A stretch of 44,506 nt of DNA, from assembly GCA_902597195.1 (NCBI GenBank), contig CACJWV010000004.1, positions 1 through 44,506 on the forward strand. The letters run 5' to 3'. Below the pieces are notes generated by a model that ran no database searches, was not told where the DNA came from, and worked only from the letters and a program-made list of their open reading frames with translations. The translations under genes were made by a program, and so were the position numbers. This stretch comes from an uncultured Bacteroidota bacterium (GTDB lineage Bacteria > Bacteroidota > Bacteroidia > Flavobacteriales > BACL11). Below are positions 7,131 to 15,966 of this stretch, piece by piece; within the stretch, counting starts at the first letter, position 1, and the number at the start of each line of letters is the position of its first letter.

Positions 7131-8345
7131 ATGAGAAAGGAGTTGTATTTAGGAAGAAAAATCTATTTAGTTCTAATATTTTCGTTTTTATTTTCCAACA
7201 CAATTTTCGCCCAAATCGATGGTGAAGAACTTTACAAAACCAATTGTACTGCGTGTCATGTAATGACTGACAAAAGATTAGTAGGTCCTGGACTTAAAGG
7301 CGTAACTGACAAGTATTCAAAGGACTGGCTTAAAAAATGGATTATTAACTCTCAGGAGTTTATTGCATCAGGAGATGAAAAAGCAATTGCTATATATGAA
7401 GAGTACAACAAGCAAATCATGCCAGCTTTTTATTTTACTGATGAAGAATTCGACGCTCTCTTTGCTTATTTAGAAAACCCACCCGTTGAAGAAATTGCTG
7501 AGGCTGTTGTTGCTTCAACGGAGCAAGTTTCCACCTCAAACAAATATCTACCCATCATTATTCTATTATTAATTTTAACAATATCATACATATTGTTAAT
7601 ACTAAAAAATAAACTAAAATCAAGTTTAGGAGAGGCAACTGAATCAATACCACAGACATTTTACAATCAATACAAACTTTTTATTTCTAACAAAACAAAT
7701 TTAGTTTTTACCGGTATTATTGCCTTTGTTGTAATATCAAATTTTGCATATTCAACAATGATGGGAATAGGAGTATATACTCAGTATCAACCTGAGCAGC
7801 CAATTGCTTTCTCTCACGAATTGCATTCAGGAATTAACGGTGTTGATTGTAATTATTGTCATTCCTCAGCCAGACACAGTAAGCACTCCGGTATACCATC
7901 TGCTAACGTATGTATGAATTGCCATACATACATTAATGAAGGAACAGATGAAGAAGGGACTAAAGAGATAGCTAAAATATATGAAGCTGTTGGTTTTGAT
8001 CCAGACTCAAGAACATATATTGAGGGGTACACACAAAAACCTATTGAATGGGTTAGGATTCACAATTTACCAGACCACGCTTATTTTAATCATTCTCAGC
8101 ATGTTGTTGCTGGGCAAATCGAGTGCCAAGAATGTCATGGTCCAATACAGGAGATGGAAGAGGTATACCAGTACAGTGAACTAACTATGGGGTGGTGCAT
8201 TGAGTGTCATAGAGAATCTGAGGTTAAAATGGAAGGTAACGAATATTATGCCAAATTACACGAAGAGCTCAAAGCAAAGCACGGTAAAGAAGTTTTTACT
8301 GTTGAAGAAATTGGAGGCTTAGAATGTGCAAAATGTCACTATTAA
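7131..8345 (+). CDS. actA: alternative complex III subunit A, hexaheme cytochrome c (mono-heme plus pentaheme)
   Basis: ActA is the multiheme cytochrome of alternative complex III, which oxidises menaquinol and passes electrons to cytochrome c or directly to the oxidase. A signal peptide (about 1-27, ending IFAQ) is followed by a mono-heme domain with CTACH at 39-43 and a possible axial Met97. Two membrane segments follow near 139-159 and 190-213. The C-terminal domain carries five CxxCH sites at 240-244, 261-265, 332-336, 356-360 and 399-403. Six heme sites in one chain exceed the five of the classic pentaheme ActA; the extra domain is a fused cytochrome c. The gene heads the operon, and actB begins four bases after its stop. 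Confidence 0.93.
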   Translation: MRKELYLGRKIYLVLIFSFLFSNTIFAQIDGEELYKTNCTACHVMTDKRLVGPGLKGVTDKYSKDWLKKWIINSQEFIASGDEKAIAIYEEYNKQIMPAFYFTDEEFDALFAYLENPPVEEIAEAVVASTEQVSTSNKYLPIIILLLILTISYILLILKNKLKSSLGEATESIPQTFYNQYKLFISNKTNLVFTGIIAFVVISNFAYSTMMGIGVYTQYQPEQPIAFSHELHSGINGVDCNYCHSSARHSKHSGIPSANVCMNCHTYINEGTDEEGTKEIAKIYEAVGFDPDSRTYIEGYTQKPIEWVRIHNLPDHAYFNHSQHVVAGQIECQECHGPIQEMEEVYQYSELTMGWCIECHRESEVKMEGNEYYAKLHEELKAKHGKEVFTVEEIGGLECAKCHY

Positions 8346-8349
8346 ATTT

Positions 8350-11319
8350 ATGAGTAATAAAAAAACATATTGGAAAGGTGTAGCTCAACTAGAGAATAAG
8401 GAATTTGCAAATGAGATTGCAAGTAATGAATTTTCTGAGCATTTGCCAGTAAACGATTTTTTAAAGGAAAAGAAAACATTAGAGGAATCATCAACGAGTA
8501 GAAGAGACTTTTTAAAGTTTATGGGTTTCACAACTGCAGCAGCAACTCTTGCAGCATGTGAAACACCTGTGGTTAAATCAGTGCCATACTTAATTAAGCC
8601 AGATGAGATTATCCCTGGAGTTCCAAATTTTTATGCAACCACTATCTATGATGGAAGAGACTACGCAAGTGTGCTTGTTAAAACTAGAGAAGGTAGGCCA
8701 ATAAAAATTGAAGCGAATCAAAGCAGCACAAGTGCAAGAAGCCAAGCTACAATATTATCGTTTTATGATTCAAATAGAGCTAAGGAACCCATGTTCGGTG
8801 GCAAATCTATCTCCTGGTCAAAATTAGATAAACAAATTAAACAAAAGCTTAGTCAGGTCAAGGACAAAAAAATAGTATTATTAACAGCTTCTATAATAAG
8901 TGAAACTACTCTAGATTTAATAAAGAAGTTAAGTTCTAAATATTCAAATTTTGAGCATATAATGTATGACTCTGTTGCTTATGACGCACTACTAGATGCA
9001 AATCTTGAGAGTTTTGGACTAAGAGTAGCTCCAAAATATCACTTTGACAAAAGTGATGTAATTGTATCTTTTGGAGCAGACTTTCTTGGAAATTGGCTGT
9101 CTCAAGATTATTCTAAAGATTATGTTAATGGCAGAAACCCTAAAAATGGAAAAATGTCAAGGCATTTTCAAATTGAGACTAATATGTCACTCAGTGGAGC
9201 GAATGCTGATAAAAGAATACAAATCAAACCATCCGAGCAAGCTTATCTTATTTCCAATTTGTATAGAGCACTAATTGGCACTGATCAGATTGATGAAAGA
9301 CTGAAAGGTGTTTATCAAAATCTTAAAAAATCAAAATCTTCGATTGTTGTAACCGATAGTTCAAACAAAGATGTGCAATTAATTGTCAATGCAATCAATC
9401 ATAGACTAGGTAATTACAAAAAAACTATAAGTATCGATAATCCTTGTTTTTTGAAAAAAGGTAAAACGGATGATTTAAAGCTATTAGTGAATGAAATGAA
9501 CAGCGGAAATGTACAAGTTCTAATTACAAACGGTGTTAATCCTGTTTATAATTACGAAAATTCAAAGAAATTTGTTTCGGGATTAAATCAGGTTGAGACA
9601 TTTATTTCTTGTTCACTTTACAACGACGAGACCTCTAGTTTAGCTGATTATCTATGTCCACTTCATCACAATCTTGAAAGTTGGGGTGATGCAAATCCAA
9701 GTCTAAATACATACACTTTGATGCAGCCTACAATAGCACCTTTGTTTGATACAAGGCAGTTTGAGACTAATTTGCTTTCATGGTCAGGCGAGAACAATGA
9801 TTTTCATAAATATTTGAAGAGTTACTGGATTAATAAGGGAATTAATTGGAATAAAGCTCTGCACGATGGTTATTTTAAATTTAACCAATCAATTAGAACA
9901 GCTAATTATAGAAAATCAAATCTTCGAAATTTTGAAAAAGTTGAAGTTAATCGTCTAGAGCTATGTCTATATGAAAAAATAGGCCTTGGAGATGGGAGTT
10001 TAGCTAATAATCCATGGCTACATGAATTGCCTGACCCAATCACAAGGACTACTTGGGACAATTATGTTGCTATTTCAGCATCAACAGCAAGAGAATACGG
10101 TTTAATGAATAAAACAGTTGCTAACGGAGCATTGAACGGAAGTCTTGTAAATTTAAAAGCTGATGATGTAGAACTAAAAAATTTACCTGTCATTATTCAG
10201 CCTGGACAAGCGAAAGGTACAATCGGTATAGCACTTGGATATGGAAGAAAAAAATCAGGTAAAGTTGGTGATAATGTAGGGTTCAATGCTTTTCCACTAA
10301 TTTCAAAAAAATATGTGGACATAGAATTAGCTGAAGGAGAGCATGAGTTTGCTTGCATACAGTTGCACCACACAATGATGGGAAGAGACATGGTTAAAGA
10401 GACAAATTTAGATAAGTACATAAAGAACCCTAGCTCTGGTAATTACAGGGAGAAGTATTATACTTATAAAGGAAAATTACCTTCGGACCAAGTCTCTTTA
10501 TATGAAGAACACGACTTAGAAACAGGACATTTTTGGAATCTTTCTATCGACCTTACCTCTTGTACTGGTTGTGCTGAATGTGTAATAGCCTGTCAAGCCG
10601 AAAACAATATACCAGTTGTTGGAAAAGAGGAAATGAGAAAAAGTAGAGATATGCATTGGATGAGAATTGACAGATATTATTCATCTGAAATGACCAAACA
10701 AAGTGCTAAAAAACAAGACATATCCTCAATTAAAATGTATGCTCAAATGGAAGAGCCATCTGAAGATCCTGAAGTTGTTTTTCAACCTGTTATGTGTCAA
10801 CACTGCAACCATGCACCTTGTGAAAATGTATGTCCTGTGGCTGCAACAACACATAGTAATGAAGGACTTAATCAAATGACATATAACAGATGTATTGGTA
10901 CAAGATATTGTGCTAACAACTGCCCATATAAAGTAAGAAGATTTAATTGGTTTTTATATAGTGAAAATGATAAGTTTGATTATCACATGAATGACGATTT
11001 AGGTAAAATGGTTTTAAATCCTGATGTAGTTGTTAGGTCTAGAGGAGTTATTGAGAAATGTAGCATGTGTATCCAAAAAATACAAGCATTAAAGCTTGAG
11101 GCCAAGAAAAAGGGAGAAACAATAAAAGATGAAGATGCTCAGACTGTTTGTTCATCGGCATGCTCCACTAATTCAATAGTTTTTGGTGATGTTACTAACA
11201 AAGAAAGCGAAGTATATAAGCTAAGAAATGATGATAGAGCATATGATTTACTTGATCATTTAAATGTCAGGCCATCAGTATTTTATCAAACAAAAGTAAG
11301 AAACAAACAAAATGCATAA
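8350..11319 (+). CDS. actB: alternative complex III subunit B, molybdopterin-oxidoreductase-like Fe-S protein
   Basis: ActB is the large peripheral subunit, a fusion of a molybdopterin-oxidoreductase-like domain (by family knowledge without bound cofactor) and a ferredoxin-like domain. I start it at the ATG at 8350 (989 residues, MSNKKTYWKG), just after the actA stop; the frame is open upstream to 8326 but that would only add residues inside actA. A twin-arginine segment SRRDFLKF (Arg51-Arg52) is followed by a hydrophobic run ending LAAC with Cys70 as a probable lipidation site. Fe-S ligands cluster in the last quarter: CTGCAECVIAC near 738, CQHCNHAPCENVCP near 816, CIGTRYCANNCP near 848, and CSMC near 904 with CSSAC after it. 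It would be Tat-exported and lipid-anchored on the periplasmic side. Confidence 0.94.
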   Translation: MSNKKTYWKGVAQLENKEFANEIASNEFSEHLPVNDFLKEKKTLEESSTSRRDFLKFMGFTTAAATLAACETPVVKSVPYLIKPDEIIPGVPNFYATTIYDGRDYASVLVKTREGRPIKIEANQSSTSARSQATILSFYDSNRAKEPMFGGKSISWSKLDKQIKQKLSQVKDKKIVLLTASIISETTLDLIKKLSSKYSNFEHIMYDSVAYDALLDANLESFGLRVAPKYHFDKSDVIVSFGADFLGNWLSQDYSKDYVNGRNPKNGKMSRHFQIETNMSLSGANADKRIQIKPSEQAYLISNLYRALIGTDQIDERLKGVYQNLKKSKSSIVVTDSSNKDVQLIVNAINHRLGNYKKTISIDNPCFLKKGKTDDLKLLVNEMNSGNVQVLITNGVNPVYNYENSKKFVSGLNQVETFISCSLYNDETSSLADYLCPLHHNLESWGDANPSLNTYTLMQPTIAPLFDTRQFETNLLSWSGENNDFHKYLKSYWINKGINWNKALHDGYFKFNQSIRTANYRKSNLRNFEKVEVNRLELCLYEKIGLGDGSLANNPWLHELPDPITRTTWDNYVAISASTAREYGLMNKTVANGALNGSLVNLKADDVELKNLPVIIQPGQAKGTIGIALGYGRKKSGKVGDNVGFNAFPLISKKYVDIELAEGEHEFACIQLHHTMMGRDMVKETNLDKYIKNPSSGNYREKYYTYKGKLPSDQVSLYEEHDLETGHFWNLSIDLTSCTGCAECVIACQAENNIPVVGKEEMRKSRDMHWMRIDRYYSSEMTKQSAKKQDISSIKMYAQMEEPSEDPEVVFQPVMCQHCNHAPCENVCPVAATTHSNEGLNQMTYNRCIGTRYCANNCPYKVRRFNWFLYSENDKFDYHMNDDLGKMVLNPDVVVRSRGVIEKCSMCIQKIQALKLEAKKKGETIKDEDAQTVCSSACSTNSIVFGDVTNKESEVYKLRNDDRAYDLLDHLNVRPSVFYQTKVRNKQNA

Positions 11320-12700
11320 AGAGTCAAGAATAAGAGACCCGCTAATAGACGGTAACAAAACATTCCACGATATTACTGTTGAGGTTGCTTATCCTGTTGA
11401 AGGAAAAGCTAACAAGTATTGGTGGACACTATTCGGATTATCGGTCATCCTTATGCTTTGGGGATTCGGCTGTATTGCATACACAATAGGTACAGGAATT
11501 GGTGTTTGGGGATTAAATAAAACAATCAATTGGGCTTGGGACATAACAAACTTTGTTTGGTGGATTGGTATTGGTCACGCAGGAACTCTTATTTCAGCGG
11601 TTCTTTTACTTTTTAGGCAAAAATGGAGGATGGCTATCAATAGGTCTGCAGAAGCAATGACAATTTTTGGAGTTATTCAAGCAGGATTATTTCCATTAAT
11701 CCACATGGGTAGACCATGGTTAGCATACTGGGTATTTCCAATTCCAAATCAATATGGTTCTCTATGGGTTAATTTTAACTCGCCTTTACTTTGGGATGTT
11801 TTTGCAATTTCAACATATTTAACTGTCTCAACTGTTTTTTGGTACATTGGGCTAATTCCAGATTTTGCAATGATTCGTGATAGAGTTAATGAAAAAATTA
11901 ATCCCCTGAAGAAGAAATTATATTCTTTGCTATCTTTTGGATGGTCAGGAAGGGCCAAGCATTGGCAGAGATTCGAAGAGGTGTCTCTTGTACTAGCGGG
12001 ATTAGCTACTCCTTTGGTTTTTTCAGTTCATTCAATCGTCTCTATGGACTTTGCTACCTCTGTTATCCCTGGTTGGCATACAACAATTTTCCCCCCATAC
12101 TTTGTATTGGGAGCACTTTTCTCTGGATTTGCAATGGTTGAAACACTTCTTATAATTGTAAGAAAGGTAGTAAATATGGAAGCTTATATTACAATAAAAC
12201 ATATTGAATATATGAATGTAATTATCTTATTTACTGGCTCAATGGTAGGAATTGCATATATAACTGAATTGTTTATGGCTTGGTACTCTGGAGTTGAATT
12301 TGAACAATATGCTTTTTTAAATAGAGCAACAGGCCCATACTGGTGGGCATACGCCAGTATGATGACCTGTAACGTTGTTATTCCACAGCTTTATTGGATT
12401 TATAAGATAAGAACAAACATAATTGCAACTTTTGTCTTGTCAATTTTTGTCAATATAGGTATGTGGTTTGAAAGATTTGTAATTATAGTAACTTCTTTAC
12501 ATAGAGATTTTCTTCCATCAAGCTGGACTATGTTCTCTCCCACCTTTGTAGATATAGGAATATTTCTTGGAACTATTGGTTTCTTCTTTGTATTGTTCTT
12601 GATGTACGCAAGAACTTTTCCTGTAGTTGCTCAGGCTGAAATGAAGACAATTTTAAAATCATCTGGATCAGAATTTAAAAAAATAGATAATGAACAATAA
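11312..12700 (+). CDS. actC: alternative complex III subunit C, NrfD-like quinol-binding membrane protein
   Basis: This 462-residue polytopic protein of the NrfD/PsrC family has about ten hydrophobic segments, beginning with YWWTLFGLSVILMLWGFGC and including the conserved WIGIGHAGTLISAVLLL, MGRPWLAYWVFP and SVHSIVSMDFA. In alternative complex III it forms, with ActF, the membrane core and a menaquinol-oxidation site next to the Fe-S chain of ActB. The start overlaps the actB stop by eight bases and the end overlaps actD by eleven, so the subunits are translated as a coupled set. Confidence 0.94.
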   Translation: MHKESRIRDPLIDGNKTFHDITVEVAYPVEGKANKYWWTLFGLSVILMLWGFGCIAYTIGTGIGVWGLNKTINWAWDITNFVWWIGIGHAGTLISAVLLLFRQKWRMAINRSAEAMTIFGVIQAGLFPLIHMGRPWLAYWVFPIPNQYGSLWVNFNSPLLWDVFAISTYLTVSTVFWYIGLIPDFAMIRDRVNEKINPLKKKLYSLLSFGWSGRAKHWQRFEEVSLVLAGLATPLVFSVHSIVSMDFATSVIPGWHTTIFPPYFVLGALFSGFAMVETLLIIVRKVVNMEAYITIKHIEYMNVIILFTGSMVGIAYITELFMAWYSGVEFEQYAFLNRATGPYWWAYASMMTCNVVIPQLYWIYKIRTNIIATFVLSIFVNIGMWFERFVIIVTSLHRDFLPSSWTMFSPTFVDIGIFLGTIGFFFVLFLMYARTFPVVAQAEMKTILKSSGSEFKKIDNEQ

Positions 12701-13223
12701 CATAGTGTACGCATTATACGACGATGATGATATTCTTTTAACTTCTGTCAAAAAGATGAAAGAAAAAAATTTAAATGTAAAAGAAGTTTATACTCCTTTT
12801 CCAGTTCATGGTCTTGACAAAGTTTTAGAACTAAAAGAAACAAGAATGGCTATTACTGCTTTTATATATGGATGTATTGGTCTTACTTTTGGCTCTGTTC
12901 TAATCTACTACATTATGATTTCGGGAGAATATAAAAGTTGGCCAATGAATATTGGTGGTAAACCCAACTTTACTTTTTTTAAGAATTTGCCATCATTTGT
13001 ACCTGTACTATTTGAACTTACTGTAATGTTTGCTGGGCACTTAATGTCTCTAACATATTTTTACAGATGCAAACTCTTTCCTGGCTCGCAGGAAACTAGT
13101 CCCGACCCGAGAACTACAGACGATAAGTTTTTAGTTGAGATCGAACATGAAAATTTTAAAGAAGTTGAAAAATTTTTAAAAACAACTGGTGCAATAGAAA
13201 TTAAAAAGAAAGATGATAAATAA
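12690..13223 (+). CDS. actD: alternative complex III subunit D (DUF3341)
   Basis: The 177-residue protein has a soluble N-terminal region that starts NIVYALYDDDDILL and contains VYTPFPVHGLDKVL, the signature of the ActD/DUF3341 family. Two membrane segments follow, near residues 52-75 (MAITAFIYGCIGLTFGSVLI) and 105-125. ActD is a small structural subunit of the complex. It overlaps actC by eleven bases and actE by eleven bases. Confidence 0.92.
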   Translation: MNNNIVYALYDDDDILLTSVKKMKEKNLNVKEVYTPFPVHGLDKVLELKETRMAITAFIYGCIGLTFGSVLIYYIMISGEYKSWPMNIGGKPNFTFFKNLPSFVPVLFELTVMFAGHLMSLTYFYRCKLFPGSQETSPDPRTTDDKFLVEIEHENFKEVEKFLKTTGAIEIKKKDDK

Positions 13224-13779
13224 ATTAATTGCAATATTATTTTTAAGCATAATCATATCTGCTTGTAATAATCAAAGCGGTTATGAGTACATGCCAAATA
13301 TGTATAGGTCACCATCTTTGGAGACATACTCAACAAATACATATTTTAAAGATAGTATAAATGCCAGGCTTCCAGTTGAAGGTACAATAGCCAGAAATTA
13401 TCTTTCTACTTTTTACTTTGATGGAGACCTGGAGGGATATCTACAGTCTGGAAAATTTGCAAAAAACCCATTAGAAATTAATGAAAAGAATTTAAAAGAG
13501 GGAGAAGCATTATATGGCATGTTTTGTGCCCATTGTCATGGGCCTGAGGGTAACGGAGGTGGTAGTATCGGTCATCCAATTTATTCAAATATTCCTCATT
13601 ACAATGACAAAAAGCAAATTAGAAGAACAGGAAAAACAATGTCTGAACTCAAAGCTGGGCATATCTTTCACTCAATAACTTATGGAGTAAATGCTATGGG
13701 GCCTCATTCTTCACAACTTAGCGAAGATGAAAGATGGAAATTAGTAATGCATGTTCAAAAACTACAAAAATTAGAATAG
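13213..13779 (+). CDS. actE: alternative complex III subunit E, mono-heme cytochrome c lipoprotein
   Basis: A 188-residue lipoprotein: the signal sequence ends at ISAC with Cys18 as the lipid-modified residue. The body includes YMPNMYRSPSLETYS, typical for ActE, and a single heme site CAHCHG at 105-110 with GPEGNGGG after it; Met in NAMGPHSSQL is a good axial ligand candidate. ActE is anchored at the periplasmic face and extends the heme wire of ActA towards the oxidase. It overlaps actD by eleven bases and is followed four bases later by actF. Confidence 0.93.
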   Translation: MINKLIAILFLSIIISACNNQSGYEYMPNMYRSPSLETYSTNTYFKDSINARLPVEGTIARNYLSTFYFDGDLEGYLQSGKFAKNPLEINEKNLKEGEALYGMFCAHCHGPEGNGGGSIGHPIYSNIPHYNDKKQIRRTGKTMSELKAGHIFHSITYGVNAMGPHSSQLSEDERWKLVMHVQKLQKLE

Positions 13780-13783
13780 ATAA

Positions 13784-14974
13784 ATGTTTCAGCTAAATAA
13801 AAAATTACATCTTACTTCAATCTCAATGATAGCAATAGGATTACTTTCATTGGTAATAGGATTCATGAGTGATGCTCATTCAACATGGACTAATTTACTG
13901 TTCAATAACTATTTTTTCCTAGGCATTTCTCTTTTTGCAGTAGTTTTTGTTGCTATACAATACGTAGCAGAGGCAGGATGGTCGACAGTATTTAAAAGAG
14001 TTCCTGAGGCGATGATGGCATTTCTTCCTTATGCGGGAATTATTATGCTATTTATTGTCATTGCTGCTGTTATGCACTGGAACCATATCTATCACTGGCT
14101 AGAGCCAGGTATAATGGATCCAAATGAACCAAATTATGATAAAATAATTGCGGGTAAAGAACCATATTTAAATGCACCTTTTTTTCTAATAAGATCGATA
14201 GTATATGTCATTATTTGGATCTATTGTGCCAGAAAATTACGACAGCTTTCTATTAAAGGTGACCTTGAAGGAGATATTGGAGAACGATCATTTTTTAAAG
14301 GGCTCAGAGTTTCAGGGTGGTTTCTAGTCTTTTTTGCCGTTACATCATGTACTGCTGCATGGGATTGGATTATGTCAATCGATACACACTGGTTCAGTAC
14401 ACTGTTTGGATGGTATATATTTTCAGAGTGGGCAACAATAGGATTTACAACTATTCTTTTAATTGCTCTTTTTTTACAGAAAACAGGATACCTACCTGAC
14501 TTAAATGATAGTCATATTCACGACTTAGGAAAATTTATTTTTGCCTTTTCAATTGTATGGACATACATGTGGTTCTCACAGTTTATGTTAATTTGGTATG
14601 CAAATATCCCTGAAGAAGTAACATACTTTATGCAACGGATAGAACAATCTAATTACAGTTTTTTATTCTGGTTTAGTATGGTAATAAATTTTGTTGTTCC
14701 TCTAATAATGCTAATGAGTAGAGATGCTAAAAGAAATAAAACTATACTTGTTATAGTTTCAACTGTTATTTTAATTGGACACTGGATAAATTCTTATTTG
14801 TTATTTGCACCTGGAACGTTATTTGAACATGGACATTTAGGACTACTTGAGGTCGGTGTATTTTTAGGCTTTATTGGGCTGTTTATTCAGATTGTTTCCC
14901 GAACTTTGTCAAAAACCTCTGTTGAAATAAAGTCGCACCCTTATTTAGACGAAAGTAAACACTTACATACATAA
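13784..14974 (+). CDS. actF: alternative complex III subunit F, membrane protein
   Basis: This 396-residue integral membrane protein is the second NrfD-like core subunit of the complex. About ten hydrophobic stretches are visible, with conserved stretches such as AGWSTVFKRVPEAMMAFLPY, AAVMHWNHIYHWL, SCTAAWDWIMSIDTHWFST and WFSQFMLIWYANIPEE. Acidic and histidine residues within these segments are the candidate proton-path positions in the family. It lies four bases after actE and five before coxB, tying the complex III substitute directly to its terminal oxidase. Confidence 0.93.
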   Translation: MFQLNKKLHLTSISMIAIGLLSLVIGFMSDAHSTWTNLLFNNYFFLGISLFAVVFVAIQYVAEAGWSTVFKRVPEAMMAFLPYAGIIMLFIVIAAVMHWNHIYHWLEPGIMDPNEPNYDKIIAGKEPYLNAPFFLIRSIVYVIIWIYCARKLRQLSIKGDLEGDIGERSFFKGLRVSGWFLVFFAVTSCTAAWDWIMSIDTHWFSTLFGWYIFSEWATIGFTTILLIALFLQKTGYLPDLNDSHIHDLGKFIFAFSIVWTYMWFSQFMLIWYANIPEEVTYFMQRIEQSNYSFLFWFSMVINFVVPLIMLMSRDAKRNKTILVIVSTVILIGHWINSYLLFAPGTLFEHGHLGLLEVGVFLGFIGLFIQIVSRTLSKTSVEIKSHPYLDESKHLHT

Positions 14975-14979
14975 GCGAA

Positions 14980-15957
14980 ATGATTGAAAAAATTATATAT
15001 GTTTTAATGCCAATTGCAGTTGTAGCTTTATTGGTGCAGATCACTAGAATAACTGAATTATTATCAAAGATTAATAAAGAAGAACCTAACAAGGTAACTA
15101 TTAGAGACAACGACTTTCAAGGTAAACTATACTTTATTGTCATAATGGCTTTTATCATCTTTGTAGTTTGGCAGATGATAGTTTGGGGACCATTACTTCT
15201 TCCTGCTGCTAGCTCAGTTCATGGTGAAATAATTGATGGATTAATGAATTTTACAATGAATCTTATACTAGTTGTATTTTTTGTATTAACTCCTATGCTT
15301 GGATATTTCTTGTATAAATACAGAGGAAAGGAAAAGAAATTTGCCTATTACTATTCTCACAATAATAAGTTAGAAATTATTTGGACAGTCATCCCAGCAA
15401 TTGTGTTAACCGGTGTTATTGTTTATGGGCTTAGAGTTTGGGATCAGGCTATGAATCCTGATATGACAAATGCCTCAGTCGTTGAGGTTTATTCAAAACA
15501 GTTTGGTTGGACTGCAAGGTACTCAGGTGGTGACAACACATTAGGAAATGCAAACTACAGATTAATACAAGGTCCAAATCAATTAGGTATTGATCTATCT
15601 GATTCTACATCTCATGATGATATAATCGTTAGAGAAGTACACTTAGTAAAAGATAAGCCAGTATTATTAAAATTTAGATCTCAGGACGTTATTCATTCAG
15701 CTTTCATTCCACATTTTAGAGTTCAAATGAATTGTGTTCCTGGTATTACAACACAATTTGGTTTTACTCCAACAAAAACAACATCTGAAATGAAGGCTCA
15801 AGAAGGTGAAGATTTTGAGTATATGCTTGTATGTAACAAAATATGTGGTGGAGCACATTACAATATGGGGATGAAATTTATTGTTGAGACTCAGGAGGAG
15901 TATGACATGTGGCTTTCACAACAAAAAAATATAAAAAATACATTACTTACATTATAA
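14980..15957 (+). CDS. coxB: cytochrome c oxidase subunit II
   Basis: Subunit II holds the CuA centre that receives electrons. The 325-residue protein has hydrophobic segments near 5-21, 50-75, 92-112 and 133-151 and then the cupredoxin domain. CuA ligands can be read as His239 in VIHSAFIPHFRVQMN and the cluster CNKICGGAHYNM with Cys285, Cys289, His293 and Met296. The usual Glu between the two cysteines is replaced (KI), which is tolerable because that residue binds copper through its backbone. No heme c motif is fused to it, so electrons probably come straight from the cytochromes of ActA or ActE. The extra N-terminal helices are, as I recall, typical of Bacteroidota. Confidence 0.94.
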   Translation: MIEKIIYVLMPIAVVALLVQITRITELLSKINKEEPNKVTIRDNDFQGKLYFIVIMAFIIFVVWQMIVWGPLLLPAASSVHGEIIDGLMNFTMNLILVVFFVLTPMLGYFLYKYRGKEKKFAYYYSHNNKLEIIWTVIPAIVLTGVIVYGLRVWDQAMNPDMTNASVVEVYSKQFGWTARYSGGDNTLGNANYRLIQGPNQLGIDLSDSTSHDDIIVREVHLVKDKPVLLKFRSQDVIHSAFIPHFRVQMNCVPGITTQFGFTPTKTTSEMKAQEGEDFEYMLVCNKICGGAHYNMGMKFIVETQEEYDMWLSQQKNIKNTLLTL

Positions 15958-15966
15958 TTAAAAGTT

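Noticed and set aside
6883-7203. Minus-strand 106-codon ORF over the NifU-domain gene and the actA start
   Set aside because: It overlaps two well-supported genes, crosses the probable actA promoter and has a Phe/Asn-rich sequence without any family pattern.
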